DNA of 64,000 bases, taken from assembly GCA_043392685.1 (NCBI GenBank), contig JBHZGM010000008.1, one strand, 5' to 3'. This document shows, piece by piece, positions 26,223 to 34,685 of this stretch. The notes below the pieces were generated by a model. The model worked only from the letters and a program-made list of their open reading frames with translations. It did not search any database and was not told where the DNA came from. The DNA is from Metapseudomonas sp043392685 (lineage in GTDB: Bacteria; Pseudomonadota; Gammaproteobacteria; Pseudomonadales; Pseudomonadaceae). The position numbers and the translations under genes are program-made. Position 1 is the stretch's first letter; each line of letters starts with the position of its first letter.

Positions 26223-26951
26223 CTACATGTCTACCTGAACCTGGCCGGGCGCCTTGACGCGGGCCCTGATCACGCGGCCGGAGCTCAGGTTGCGCACCCG
26301 GATCTGCTCGCCTGGCGCACCATTTGCCAGGGCCTCTCCCGGCATGTGGACATTGATCGAGGCGCTCGCCGCGCTGATCACCACCTGGTCGCCCTTGCTC
26401 ACCACTTCGGCCTGCTGCAGGTGCAGCGGCGCCAGTACCTGGTCGGGGAGCAGGGCGCGTGTAGTCTTCTGGCCGATGATCTGCACCGGATCGGTGAGGA
26501 AGCCCTGGTTCAGGGTGCCTACGTCGCGTTCGGCGACCGCCACGTCCTGGACGGAGATCGGCGCTCCACGGCGCAGTGGCCGGGTCACCACCACCACCTC
26601 ACGGTAAAGCCTGACCTGGGCCGGGACGAACACCGTCCACGGGGCGCTGCCATCGCAACGAATCCTTACCGTGACGCGTCCCAGCGGCTGGGCCGGGCTT
26701 TCCAGCCTGGTCGTCAAATCCTTGTCGCACTCCGCCAGGCGCAGGCGTGGGTCGAGGCGATTGACCTGGATTTCGCTGCGGCCCTGAATATTGCTCCGCT
26801 GCAGATATTCTTCGACGGCGAACTCAAGAAAACCTTCGGCTGTGCCGATAAGTACTTCAGGTGACGTCAGATTCGCACTCGACGCGGGGCTGTAGCCGAG
26901 ACAGCACAAAGCGGGTAAAACAGCCGCAAGCGATTTGCGGCGTTTTGCCAT
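26223..26951 (-). CDS. flgA: FlgA P-ring assembly chaperone
   Basis: 242 residues from ATG 26951, giving a clean signal peptide (MAKRRKSLAAVLPALCCLG, cleavage near SSA-N). The mature part holds a SAF domain (RPLRRGAPISVQDVAV to LAPLHLQQ) and C-terminal VRNLSSGRVIRARV of FlgA. It helps FlgI form the periplasmic P-ring. In-frame ATGs at 26975 and 26984 would add 8 or 11 residues; with the sigma-54 promoter at 26996-27011 predicting a start of transcription near 26985, 26951 is the only one with a real leader. No strong Shine-Dalgarno precedes any candidate. Divergent from cheV. Confidence 0.88.
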   Translation of the reverse strand: MAKRRKSLAAVLPALCCLGYSPASSANLTSPEVLIGTAEGFLEFAVEEYLQRSNIQGRSEIQVNRLDPRLRLAECDKDLTTRLESPAQPLGRVTVRIRCDGSAPWTVFVPAQVRLYREVVVVTRPLRRGAPISVQDVAVAERDVGTLNQGFLTDPVQIIGQKTTRALLPDQVLAPLHLQQAEVVSKGDQVVISAASASINVHMPGEALANGAPGEQIRVRNLSSGRVIRARVKAPGQVQVDM

Positions 26952-26995
26952 CAAGTGTCGGAAAAGCGTCGTCATAGTGTTCATGCGAACATAGA

Positions 26996-27011
26996 AGCAA
27001 GGCTCGTGCCG
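26996..27011 (-). promoter_or_regulatory. Sigma-54 promoter for flgA
   Basis: Minus strand CGGCACG-AGCC-TTGCT matches TGGCACG-N4-TTGCW except at the first base, with the GG-to-GC spacing correct. flgA is a known FleQ/RpoN class gene in P. aeruginosa, which agrees. Confidence 0.7.
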
Positions 27012-27060
27012 CCTGCCAGGTTGAAGCAGGCGTTCAATGGCTTGTAACAGGAGTCTGGTC

Positions 27061-27993
27061 ATGGCCGGTGTTTTGGATTCGGTTAACCAGCGTACCCAAC
27101 TGGTCGGGCAGAACCGCCTGGAGCTGCTGCTGTTCCGCCTCGACGGATCGCAGCTCTACGGCATCAACGTGTTCAAGGTGAAGGAGGTGCTGCAATGCCC
27201 CCGCCTTACCCTGATGCCCAAGTCCAGCCCGGTGGTACGCGGGGTCGCCAATATCCGTGGGGGTACCATTCCGATTCTCGACCTGTCCATGGCGACCGGG
27301 CGCAGAGGCCTGGATGACCTGAAGAACAGTTTCGTCATCATCACGGAATACAACACCAAGGTGCAGGGGTTCCTGGTGCGCTCGGTGGAGCGCATCGTCA
27401 ACATGAACTGGGAGGAGATCCATCCGCCACCCAAGGGAACCGGTCGCGAGCATTACCTGACGGCGGTAACCCGGGTCGACAAGCAGTTGGTGGAGATCAT
27501 CGACGTCGAGAAGATCCTCGCCGAAGTGGCGCCAACTTCCGAGGTGGTGTCCGAAGGTGTGGTCGATATCGAGACCCAGAGCAAGGCCATCAGCAAGCGG
27601 GTCCTGATCGTCGACGATTCGTCGGTTGCACGAAAGCAGGTGATCCGCTGCCTGGAAACCGTCGGTGTCGAGGTCAAGGCCCTCAACGACGGGCGCCAGG
27701 CCTACAACTACCTGCGTGAGATGGTGGAGGAGGGCAAGGCGCCTGAGCAGGAACTGCTGATGGTGGTTTCCGACATCGAGATGCCGGAGATGGATGGCTA
27801 CACCCTGACGGCGGAAATCCGCAACGATCCGCGCATGCAGAAGTTGCATATCCTCCTGCATACTTCGCTTTCCGGCGTGTTCAACCAGGCAATGGTGAAG
27901 AAGGTGGGGGCGGATGACTTCCTCGCCAAGTTCAAGCCCGACGACCTGGCGGCGCGAGTCGTGGAACGCATCAAGGCAACGGACGGGGGCTGA
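27061..27993 (+). CDS. cheV: CheV chemotaxis coupling protein
   Basis: 310 residues. A CheW-like domain (~10-155: LLLFRLDGSQLYGINVFKVKEV, GVANIRGGTIPILDL) is followed by a receiver domain (~180-305) with VLIVDDSSVARKQ and the phospho-acceptor Asp238 in VVSDIEMPEMDG; Lys follows in DDFLAKF. It couples chemoreceptors to CheA with phosphorylation-dependent tuning. ATG 27061 has CAGGAG upstream; an in-frame ATG at 27037 is poorer. cheR follows 42 bases after the stop. Confidence 0.93.
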   Translation: MAGVLDSVNQRTQLVGQNRLELLLFRLDGSQLYGINVFKVKEVLQCPRLTLMPKSSPVVRGVANIRGGTIPILDLSMATGRRGLDDLKNSFVIITEYNTKVQGFLVRSVERIVNMNWEEIHPPPKGTGREHYLTAVTRVDKQLVEIIDVEKILAEVAPTSEVVSEGVVDIETQSKAISKRVLIVDDSSVARKQVIRCLETVGVEVKALNDGRQAYNYLREMVEEGKAPEQELLMVVSDIEMPEMDGYTLTAEIRNDPRMQKLHILLHTSLSGVFNQAMVKKVGADDFLAKFKPDDLAARVVERIKATDGG

Positions 27994-28035
27994 TTCGGCC
28001 CCCTGGCATGGAAACAGATCGGTGAGGCGCCCTTA

Positions 28036-28863
28036 GTGTCTTCAGGCAATGTGGAGTTCGAGCAGTTCCGGGTATTCCTGGAAAAGACCTGCGGCATCCT
28101 GCTGGGCAGCAACAAGCAGTATCTGGTGTCCAGCCGGCTGAACAAGCTGATGGAGCAGAACGGCATCAAGACCCTGGGTGAGCTTACCCAGCGTATCCAG
28201 GGGTTCTCCCGGGGCGGCCTGCGCGAGCAGGTCATCGATGCCATGACCACCAACGAAACCCTGTGGTTCCGCGATACCTATCCCTTCGAGGTGCTCAAGA
28301 GCCGGGTTCTCCCCGAGTTGATCAAGGCCAACCCGAACCAGCCCCTGCGCATCTGGTCGGCGGCGAGTTCTTCGGGACAGGAGCCGTTCTCCATTTCGAT
28401 GGCGATCGACGAGTTCGAGAAGATCAATCTCGGCCAGCTCAAGGCGGGCGTGCGCATCGTCGCAACCGACCTGTCCAGTTCCATGCTGGCTGCCTGCCGC
28501 TCCGGCGAATACGACAGCCTGGCCATGGGCCGGGGCCTGTCCCCGGAACGCCTGGCGCGCTACTTCGATCAGAAGGGGCCGGGGCGCTGGGCGGTAAAAC
28601 CGGCCATTCGCAGCCGGGTGGAATTCCGTCCGCTGAACCTCTTGGACAGCTACGCAGCGCTGGGCAAGTTCGACATCGTGTTCTGCCGCAATGTGCTGAT
28701 CTACTTCTCCGCGGAAGTGAAGAAGGACATCCTCACCCGCATCCACGCCACCCTGAGGCCGGGCGGCTACCTGTTCCTCGGCGCATCCGAGGCCCTCAAC
28801 GGCCTGCCCGACCTCTACCAGATGGTCCAGTGCAGCCCGGGGATCATCTACAAGGTGAAATGA
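28036..28863 (+). CDS. cheR: CheR chemoreceptor glutamate methyltransferase
   Basis: 275 residues. The N-terminal helical domain (to ~80) precedes a SAM-binding fold with LRIWSAASSSGQEPFSIS (motif I) at ~110, VATDLSSSML at ~155 and IVFCRNVLIYFS near 220, all diagnostic of CheR. It methylates receptor glutamates for adaptation. The start is GTG with GAGGCG upstream. A strong terminator follows at 28868-28893. In several Pseudomonas lineages cheR is directly followed by flgB, but here flgB is 19 kb away. Confidence 0.93.
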   Translation: MSSGNVEFEQFRVFLEKTCGILLGSNKQYLVSSRLNKLMEQNGIKTLGELTQRIQGFSRGGLREQVIDAMTTNETLWFRDTYPFEVLKSRVLPELIKANPNQPLRIWSAASSSGQEPFSISMAIDEFEKINLGQLKAGVRIVATDLSSSMLAACRSGEYDSLAMGRGLSPERLARYFDQKGPGRWAVKPAIRSRVEFRPLNLLDSYAALGKFDIVFCRNVLIYFSAEVKKDILTRIHATLRPGGYLFLGASEALNGLPDLYQMVQCSPGIIYKVK

Positions 28864-28867
28864 ACAA

Positions 28868-28893
28868 GGGAGGCCAGTGGCCTCCCTTTTTTT
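28868..28893 (+). terminator. Rho-independent terminator after cheR
   Basis: GGGAGGCC-AGT-GGCCTCCC followed by T7, four bases after the cheR stop codon. Confidence 0.95.
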
Positions 28894-28904
28894 GCCTTCG
28901 CGCG

Positions 28905-29330
28905 TTACACGAGGGTCAGGGTCACGTTGATGTTGCCCCGCGTGGCATTGGAGTAGGGGCAGACGATATGCGCCTTGTCCACCAGCTCTTTCGCGACCTG
29001 TCTGTCCAGGCCGGGCAGGGAAATCTTCAGTTCGACCTCGATGCCGAAGCCGGTGGGCAAGGTGCCGATGCCCACCGCGCCTTCTATATAGCTGTCTTCG
29101 CTGAGGGCGATCTTCTCCTTGCCGGCGACGAACTTGAGGGCGCCGAGGAAGCAGGCCGAGTAACCCGCGGCGAACAGCTGCTCGGGGTTGGTGCCGTCGC
29201 CGCCCGGTCCGCCCAGTTCCTTCGGCGTGGTCAGCTTCACATCCAGCACGCCGTCCGATGACACGGCGCGGCCTTCACGGCCGCCGTAGGCTTCGGCATG
29301 GGCGGTGTACAAGGCTTTCTCGATGGGCAT
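28905..29330 (-). CDS. ohr: Organic hydroperoxide resistance protein (Ohr/OsmC family)
   Basis: 141 residues from ATG 29330 (MPIEKALYTAHAEA), the usual Ohr length; an upstream in-frame ATG would add ten atypical residues. The two redox cysteines are present in YSACFLGALK (~residue 60) and HIVCPYSNATRGN (~125). Ohr is a thiol peroxidase that reduces organic hydroperoxides using lipoylated proteins. No OhrR repressor gene is adjacent. It converges on the cheR terminator. Confidence 0.93.
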   Translation of the reverse strand: MPIEKALYTAHAEAYGGREGRAVSSDGVLDVKLTTPKELGGPGGDGTNPEQLFAAGYSACFLGALKFVAGKEKIALSEDSYIEGAVGIGTLPTGFGIEVELKISLPGLDRQVAKELVDKAHIVCPYSNATRGNINVTLTLV

Positions 29331-29647
29331 GGCAGGTCTCCGGATTGGTGGCAGAGACAAGCAAGCCTAGCCAATGGAGCGGACCTGCCCAGCACCGTCC
29401 GACTGAAAAGGTGGTGTCCGCGCCACCTGTAGGGGCACCCTGGTCGCTCCCTGCCTGGCTATGGGAGAGGGGCTGAAGGCGAAGGGGTCTTGAGATTGAC
29501 CCGCTTTTGTGGGGGCGATTTCAATCGCCAGGCAGGCCGCAGGTCTGCCCTGCAGGTAGCCGCATTTCCCGTAGGAGATTCTATGTCTACCCCTCCGTAT
29601 TGGTCGCCAGCAAGGGTGGTCGTGGACCTGGCCAATGAACACGCGCT
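29331..29647. other. Intergenic region between ohr and the LuxR gene
   Basis: 317 bases. GGGGGCGATTTCAATCGCC at 29511-29529 plus a following GGCAGG...CTGCC form a second REP-like family hairpin. A frame at 29583 with AGGAG upstream runs antisense into the LuxR gene and has no motif, so it is not called. No OhrR-like operator was recognised. Confidence 0.45.
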
Positions 29648-30496
29648 TCAGGCCGTCAGCCAGTCGATGAACAGGGCGAATAGCTCCGCCTGGGAACCGA
29701 TCTCCAGCTTGGTGTAGAGGTTCTTGCGGTGCATGCGCACGGTTTCCGGCGATATCTCCAGTACCTTGGCGCTGGATTTCGCCGAGTGTCCGCGCAGCAG
29801 CAGGTGGGCGATTTCCCGTTCGCGTTCGGTGAGCCGGTCGCTGCCGAAATTCATGAAGGCTTCGCGGATCTGCCGGTTGAGGCTGGCAGGAGCAGCGCTG
29901 CGCAGGGGCGCCGAGCCGTGGCCATCCAGGCTGCGGATCAGGCCGCCGCGGTCGTCGAACTGACGCACCAGTTCGCGCACCAGCGGGTGCGCCGTGCGCA
30001 GCAGCGCCAGTTCTTCCTGGCTGAAGCGTGCCCCGCTGCGGCCCTGGTACACGCAGAGGGATACCTTGCGCTGGCCGCCGAGGTCGACGATGAAATGCGC
30101 GTCTTCCACCGAGCCGCACTTGAGGTAGTTGGTGCGGTAGTACTCGCTGTTGAAGAAGTCGTCCGGGGCGATTTCCGAGAGGTGGTAGAAGCCTTCGGCC
30201 AAGCCGTTCTCCATGGCCAGGCAGAAGGGGTCCAGCAGGTAGCCGCGCGCGTAGTAGCGCTCGATCAGTGCCTCGCGGTACTCGGTGGGGATGCCGCACT
30301 GGTAGAGCGGCCGCGGCGCCAGACCCTTGCATTCCAGGCCCAGCAGCACCGACTCGATGGGCACCAGGCTTCGCAGTGCATCGACCAGGTGCGCGCAGAA
30401 CGAAGGTTCCGCGACGCTGGCCATGGCGCGGGCCAGCCCTGCATGCCAGGCATGCAGGGCGGCGAGGGTGGGGCTGGCGGGTTGGGGCTCGGTCAT
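29648..30496 (-). CDS. LuxR-family transcriptional regulator
   Basis: 282 residues from ATG 30496 (MTEPQPASP). The C-terminal ~65 residues form a LuxR/FixJ helix-turn-helix (LTEREREIAHLLLRG, SPETVRMHRKNLYTKL). The N-terminal ~200 residues carry no conserved autoinducer-binding residues that I recognise and may be a GAF- or PAS-like sensor domain. It lies 43 bases beyond the end of the class III aminotransferase gene on the same strand, so it may be part of that unit or regulate it and the amine genes nearby; the ligand is unknown. Confidence 0.8.
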   Translation of the reverse strand: MTEPQPASPTLAALHAWHAGLARAMASVAEPSFCAHLVDALRSLVPIESVLLGLECKGLAPRPLYQCGIPTEYREALIERYYARGYLLDPFCLAMENGLAEGFYHLSEIAPDDFFNSEYYRTNYLKCGSVEDAHFIVDLGGQRKVSLCVYQGRSGARFSQEELALLRTAHPLVRELVRQFDDRGGLIRSLDGHGSAPLRSAAPASLNRQIREAFMNFGSDRLTEREREIAHLLLRGHSAKSSAKVLEISPETVRMHRKNLYTKLEIGSQAELFALFIDWLTA

Positions 30497-30539
30497 GCCC
30501 GGCAGTCTACTGGCGCCACGAGGCAGCGACCAGACGCCG

Positions 30540-31958
30540 TCAGTTGCCCGCATAGTCGCCACTTTTCCTGAGGGCTTCGGCGGTTTCGAGGATGGCCTCG
30601 CGCAGCGTCTCGACGATCTCGTCCACCTGGGCGTGGGTGATGGTCAGCGGCGGCGACATCACGTTCAGGTGCACGATGGGCCGAACCAGCAGACCGCGTT
30701 TCTGCGCCCGCAGATGGATCTGCTCGCCGATGTTCAGCTCATCGGGGAACAGGGCCTTGCTCGCCTTGTCGGCGACGAACTCGACGCAGGCCATCAGCTT
30801 CTTGCAGCGCACGCTGCCCACCAGCGGCAGGTCGGCCAGGCTCTGCAGGCGCTCCTCCAGATAGGCACCCACCTCGTCCACATGGGACAGCAGGTTTTCC
30901 CGCTGGATGATCTCGATGTTCTTCAGCGCGCTGACGCAGCTCACCGGGTGACCGCTGTAGGTGAATCCGTGGCTGAAGCAGCGGCCCTTGCCCGGTTCGC
31001 CGATCACCTTCCAGATGCGCTCGGAGAAGATGCAGGCGCCCAGCGGCAGGTAGCCGGAGGTCAGCCCCTTGGCGGTGGTGATGATGTCCGGCACCACGCC
31101 GAATACGTCTTCCGAGGCGAAGAAGGCACCCAGGCGGCCGAAGGAGGTCACCACTTCGTCGGAGATGTACAGCACATCGTGGCGCTGGCAGACCTCCCAC
31201 ATGCGCTTGTGGTAGCCGGCCGGCGGGATGATCACGCCGCCCGAACCCATGATCGGTTCGGCGAAGAAGGCAGCGACGCGGTCCGCCCCCAGGGTGAGGA
31301 TCTTGTCCTCGAACTCGTTGACCAGGAACTCCAGGAACTGCGCTTCGTCCATGCCCGCTGGCGCGCGATAGGGATTGGGGCAGGAAATGTGGTGGATGCG
31401 GTCCTTGAGGAAGTCGAACTCCACCGGGCGGTCCGCCGCCTTGCCGCCGAGCGACATGGTGAGGAAGGTGGAGCCGTGGTAGGCGTTGATGCGGGTGATG
31501 ACGTGCTTCTTCTCCGGCCTCCCGCGGCAGTTCTGGTAGTACTGCACCAAACGGTAGGCGGTGTCCACGGCGGTGGAGCCGCCGGTGGTGAGGAACACGT
31601 GGTCGAGGTCGCCGGGGGCCAGTTCGGCCAGCTTCTCGCAGAGTTCGATGGCCCTGGTGTTGGCCATGTCGCAGAACGGATTGGAGTAGGCCAGCTGGCG
31701 AACCTGGTCGGCGATGGCCTCGGCCATTTCCTCGCGGCCCAGGCCGATGTTGGTGCACCACATGCCGCCCACGGCGTCCAGGTAGCGGTTGCCGGCCGTG
31801 TCATAGATGTAGGCGCCACTGCCTGCGGCAATGTTCAGTGCGCCGTTTTCCCGGTGGTCGTCGAAGACGTGGTAGCCGTGCATGTAGTGCGCCTTGTCGG
31901 CGGCCACCAGGCGCTCATTGTCGAACTGGGCGAAGAAGTCGGCGTTCGGGGTCTTCAT
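30540..31958 (-). CDS. Class III (omega) aminotransferase, probably polyamine- or amine-linked
   Basis: 472 residues. PLP-fold signatures: VGGMWCTNIGLG near 65, LTTGGSTAVDTAYRL near 125, ISDEVVTSFGRLG near 265 (Asp for the PLP ring) and the Schiff-base Lys297 in DIITTAKGLTSGY. The family includes SpuC-type putrescine-pyruvate transaminases as well as others acting on beta-alanine or taurine. The neighbouring (broken) binding protein of the PotF/SpuD type, 31 bases upstream on the same strand, supports an amine substrate. ATG 31958 is chosen because homologues begin near MKTPNADFFAQFD. Confidence 0.82.
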   Translation of the reverse strand: MKTPNADFFAQFDNERLVAADKAHYMHGYHVFDDHRENGALNIAAGSGAYIYDTAGNRYLDAVGGMWCTNIGLGREEMAEAIADQVRQLAYSNPFCDMANTRAIELCEKLAELAPGDLDHVFLTTGGSTAVDTAYRLVQYYQNCRGRPEKKHVITRINAYHGSTFLTMSLGGKAADRPVEFDFLKDRIHHISCPNPYRAPAGMDEAQFLEFLVNEFEDKILTLGADRVAAFFAEPIMGSGGVIIPPAGYHKRMWEVCQRHDVLYISDEVVTSFGRLGAFFASEDVFGVVPDIITTAKGLTSGYLPLGACIFSERIWKVIGEPGKGRCFSHGFTYSGHPVSCVSALKNIEIIQRENLLSHVDEVGAYLEERLQSLADLPLVGSVRCKKLMACVEFVADKASKALFPDELNIGEQIHLRAQKRGLLVRPIVHLNVMSPPLTITHAQVDEIVETLREAILETAEALRKSGDYAGN

Positions 31959-31989
31959 GGTCGTGCTCTCGGATGCTGGGCAGTTCAAT

Positions 31990-33084
31990 TCATTTGCCGG
32001 TCTTGACCGCATTCCAGGTGCGGGTGATCAGGCGCATGGCCTTCTGCGGCTGGGTCTTCTGGGTGAAGAGGCGGGCGCGGGTGGCGTCGTCGGGGTAGAT
32101 CGCCGGATCGTTGCGCACCTCGGCGGAAATCAGCGGCATGGCGGCCAGGTTGCTGTTGGCGTAGCGGATGTAGTCGGTGACCTGGGCGATCACCCTGGGC
32201 TGCAGCATGAATTCGATGAACTTGTGGGCGTTCTCCACGTGCGGCGCGTCCTTGGGGATGTAGAAGTCATCGAACCAGATCAGCTAGCCCTCCCGGGGAA
32301 TGAAGTAGTCCAGCTTCACCTTGGCGCCGGCCTCGGTGGCGCGGGCCTGGGCGGTGGCGTAGTCGCCGGACCAGGTCATGGCGATGCACTGCTCGCCGTT
32401 GGCCAGGCCGTTGAGGTAGCTCATGGAGTCGAACTTGCGGATGTAGGGGCGCACCTTCAGCAGCAGGTCCTGGGCGGCCTTGAGATCTTCGGGGGCCGCG
32501 CTGTTCGGGTCGCGGCCGAGGTAGGCCAGGGCCAGTGGCAGCACATCGGTGGGCGAATCGATCAGGGTCACGCCGCAGTCGGCGAAGCGCGATACCACTT
32601 CGGGATCGAACACCATCGCCAGGGAGCCGATGGGCGCGTCGGGCATACGCGCCTTGATCATGTCGACGTTGTAGGTGATGCCGTTGCTGCCCCAGGTATA
32701 GGGTGCCGAGTAGGTCACGCCCGGATCGTAGTGCTCCAGGCTGGCCAGCACCTGCGGGTCCAGGTTGCCCCAGCTGGGCAGGCGGCTCTTGTCCAGCGGC
32801 TGGAAGACTCCGGCTTTCAGCAGCGGCGGCACCAGGGCGGCGTTCATGACCACCAGGTCGTAGCCGGAGCGGCCCGGCAGCAACTTGCCCTGGACCGTCT
32901 CGTAGGAATCGAAGGTGTCGTAGATCACCCTGATCCCGGTGGCCTTCTGGAAATCGGCGAGGGTGTTTTCGCCGATGTAGTCCGACCAGTTGTACAGGCG
33001 CAGGGTGTTGCCGTCGTCCGCCGGGCTCAGGGCCGGCAAGAGGGTGAGCGTCGCGCCGAGTGCTGCAGCCAGGGTCTTGCGCAT
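31990..33084 (-). pseudogene. Polyamine-type ABC transporter binding protein with in-frame amber codon
   Basis: The 364-residue frame reads as a PotF/SpuD-like periplasmic binding protein: signal peptide MRKTLAAALGATLTLLPALSPA, LRLYNWSDYIGENTLADF, GYDLVVMN, YTWGSNGITYNVDMI, and C-terminal KDAPHVENAHKFIEFML. A TAG (minus strand, at 32284-32286) interrupts it after residue 266 in PREG*LIWFDDFYIPKDAPH, with perfect frame continuity on both sides. One base change (for example TCG to TAG) would explain it. The truncated product would lack the last ~98 residues that complete the ligand cleft. No permease or ATPase genes are adjacent, so the transporter is orphaned or incomplete. A sequencing error or natural suppression cannot be excluded. 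Confidence 0.85.
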
Positions 33085-33233
33085 GTCGGTTCCACCTCTT
33101 GTGTCGTTATTGGGTCACCTGTGGTTACTCTGGGCGCCGGATGGCCATCGGGCCATAACCCGAACGGGTAGGTTGGGGCACCGGTATCCTGTACAGTCGT
33201 TCAGAACCCGAATCACTGCAGGAGCTTTTCGGT

Positions 33234-33884
33234 ATGACGACCCAGGATGTGCGCTACTCCCGTCTGGACCCTGAGTTGCGCAAGGCCCACCTGATCGAAG
33301 CGACTCTCACCTGCCTCAAGCTCCATGGCTTCAAGGGGGCGTCGATCCGCAAGATCTGCGCCGAAGCCGGCGTCTCGGTGGGGCTGATCAACCACCACTA
33401 TGCGAGCAAGGACGAACTGGTGGCCGAGGCTTACCTGGCCGTCACCGGGCGGGTGATGAAGCTGTTGCGCGATGCCATAGACGCGGCACCGCCCGCCCCG
33501 CGAGCGCGGCTGTCGGCGTTTTTCCAGGCTTCCTTCTGCGCCGAACTGCTGGACCCGCAGTTGCTGGATGCCTGGCTGGCCTTCTGGGGCGCGGTGAAGA
33601 CCGCCCAGGCCATCAACCAGGCCCACGATCATTCCTATGGCGAGTACCGCGCGATCCTCACCAAGGTGCTCAACGAACTGGCGCGGGAGGAGGGCTGGCA
33701 GGGTTTCGATGCGGAACTGGCCGCCATCAGCCTGAGTGCATTGCTCGACGGACTCTGGCTCGAGTCCGGGCTGAATCCCCACACTTTCACCCCCGAGCAG
33801 GGCGTGCAGATCTGCGAAGCCTGGGTGGACGGCCTGCAGGCCGGCGGCGTGCAACGCTTCCTGCGTCCCGTCGGAGGCTGTTGA
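33234..33884 (+). CDS. TetR-family regulator (BetI-like)
   Basis: 216 residues. The N-terminal HTH (LRKAHLIEATLTCLKLHGFKGASIRKICAEAGVS in parts, then VGLINHHYASKDELVAEAY) matches BetI-type TetR proteins, where the GLINHHY phrase is characteristic. The C-terminal ligand domain has AFWGAVKTAQAINQAHDHSYGEYR. It is divergent from the polyamine-type binding protein, and the 149-base region between them probably holds its operator; the ligand may be an amine (inference). Confidence 0.85.
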   Translation: MTTQDVRYSRLDPELRKAHLIEATLTCLKLHGFKGASIRKICAEAGVSVGLINHHYASKDELVAEAYLAVTGRVMKLLRDAIDAAPPAPRARLSAFFQASFCAELLDPQLLDAWLAFWGAVKTAQAINQAHDHSYGEYRAILTKVLNELAREEGWQGFDAELAAISLSALLDGLWLESGLNPHTFTPEQGVQICEAWVDGLQAGGVQRFLRPVGGC

Positions 33885-33967
33885 TCGCCTGTTCAACCGA
33901 CGATAACCTCCTGCCACTCCAACAATAAGAGCGCCCCGCCAGCGTGCGGAGGCAGAGGGCACTTGCA

Positions 33968-34681
33968 ATGGCTCCCAGTGTGCTGATCGTCGACGACGAT
34001 CCGCTGATTCGTGAACTGCTCCAGTCCTACCTGGCCCAGGAGGGGTACCAAGTGCGTTGTGCCAGCACGGCGGAACAGGCCGAGGCCTGCCTGGCGGAAA
34101 GCCCGGTCGAGCTGGTCATGCTCGATATCCGCCTGCCCGGAAAGGATGGCCTGACCCTGACCCGCGAGCTGCGCGTGCGTTCCGAGGTCGGCATCATCCT
34201 CATCACCGGCCGCAACGATGAAGTCGACCGCATCGTCGGCCTTGAATGCGGTGCCGACGATTACGTCGTCAAACCCCTGAACCCCCGCGAACTGGTCTCC
34301 CGGGCGAAGAACCTGGTGCGCCGGGTGCGCCATGCACAACAGCCGGCCGCGCCCGCCGGCAGCCAGCTCAAGCGCTTCGCCGGCTGGACGCTGGACAGCG
34401 ACCGGCGCCGCCTGATCGACCAGAACGGCAGTGAAACCCTGCTTACCCACGGCGAGTTCCAGCTGCTCAGCGTCTTCCTCCGCAATACCGGGCACACCCT
34501 GAGCCGTGACCAGTTGATGGACCAGATCCGCAACCGCGAGTGGCTGCCCAACGACCGCTCCATCGACGTTCTGGTGGGACGCCTGCGCCGCAAACTCTGC
34601 GACGACCCGGCCGAGCCACAGCTGATCATCACCATCCACGGTGCTGGCTACCTGTTCACCGCCACCGCGAGCTCCGTCTGA
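33968..34681 (+). CDS. aruR: OmpR-type response regulator, AruR-like
   Basis: 237 residues from ATG 33968. The receiver domain has VLIVDDDPLIRELL, phospho-acceptor Asp53 in LVMLDIRLPGKDG and Lys in DDYVVKPLNPREL. The C-terminal winged helix (~135-230) has ETLLTHGEFQLLSVFL and SIDVLVGRLRRKL. It is followed by a binding protein and a hybrid kinase in overlapping or touching frames, and then by the aru catabolic genes; in P. aeruginosa AruR/AruS activate the arginine transaminase pathway. The assignment to AruR depends on this gene order. Confidence 0.85.
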   Translation: MAPSVLIVDDDPLIRELLQSYLAQEGYQVRCASTAEQAEACLAESPVELVMLDIRLPGKDGLTLTRELRVRSEVGIILITGRNDEVDRIVGLECGADDYVVKPLNPRELVSRAKNLVRRVRHAQQPAAPAGSQLKRFAGWTLDSDRRRLIDQNGSETLLTHGEFQLLSVFLRNTGHTLSRDQLMDQIRNREWLPNDRSIDVLVGRLRRKLCDDPAEPQLIITIHGAGYLFTATASSV

Positions 34682-34685
34682 GCCC

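Noticed and set aside
29583..29717. Small frame with AGGAG upstream, starting MSTPPYWSPARV
   Set aside because: It runs antisense into the 3' end of the LuxR gene and has no conserved feature I recognise; the evidence is too thin.
30327..32006. 559-codon plus-strand frame
   Set aside because: Antisense to the LuxR and aminotransferase genes, whose motifs are clear; no motif of its own.
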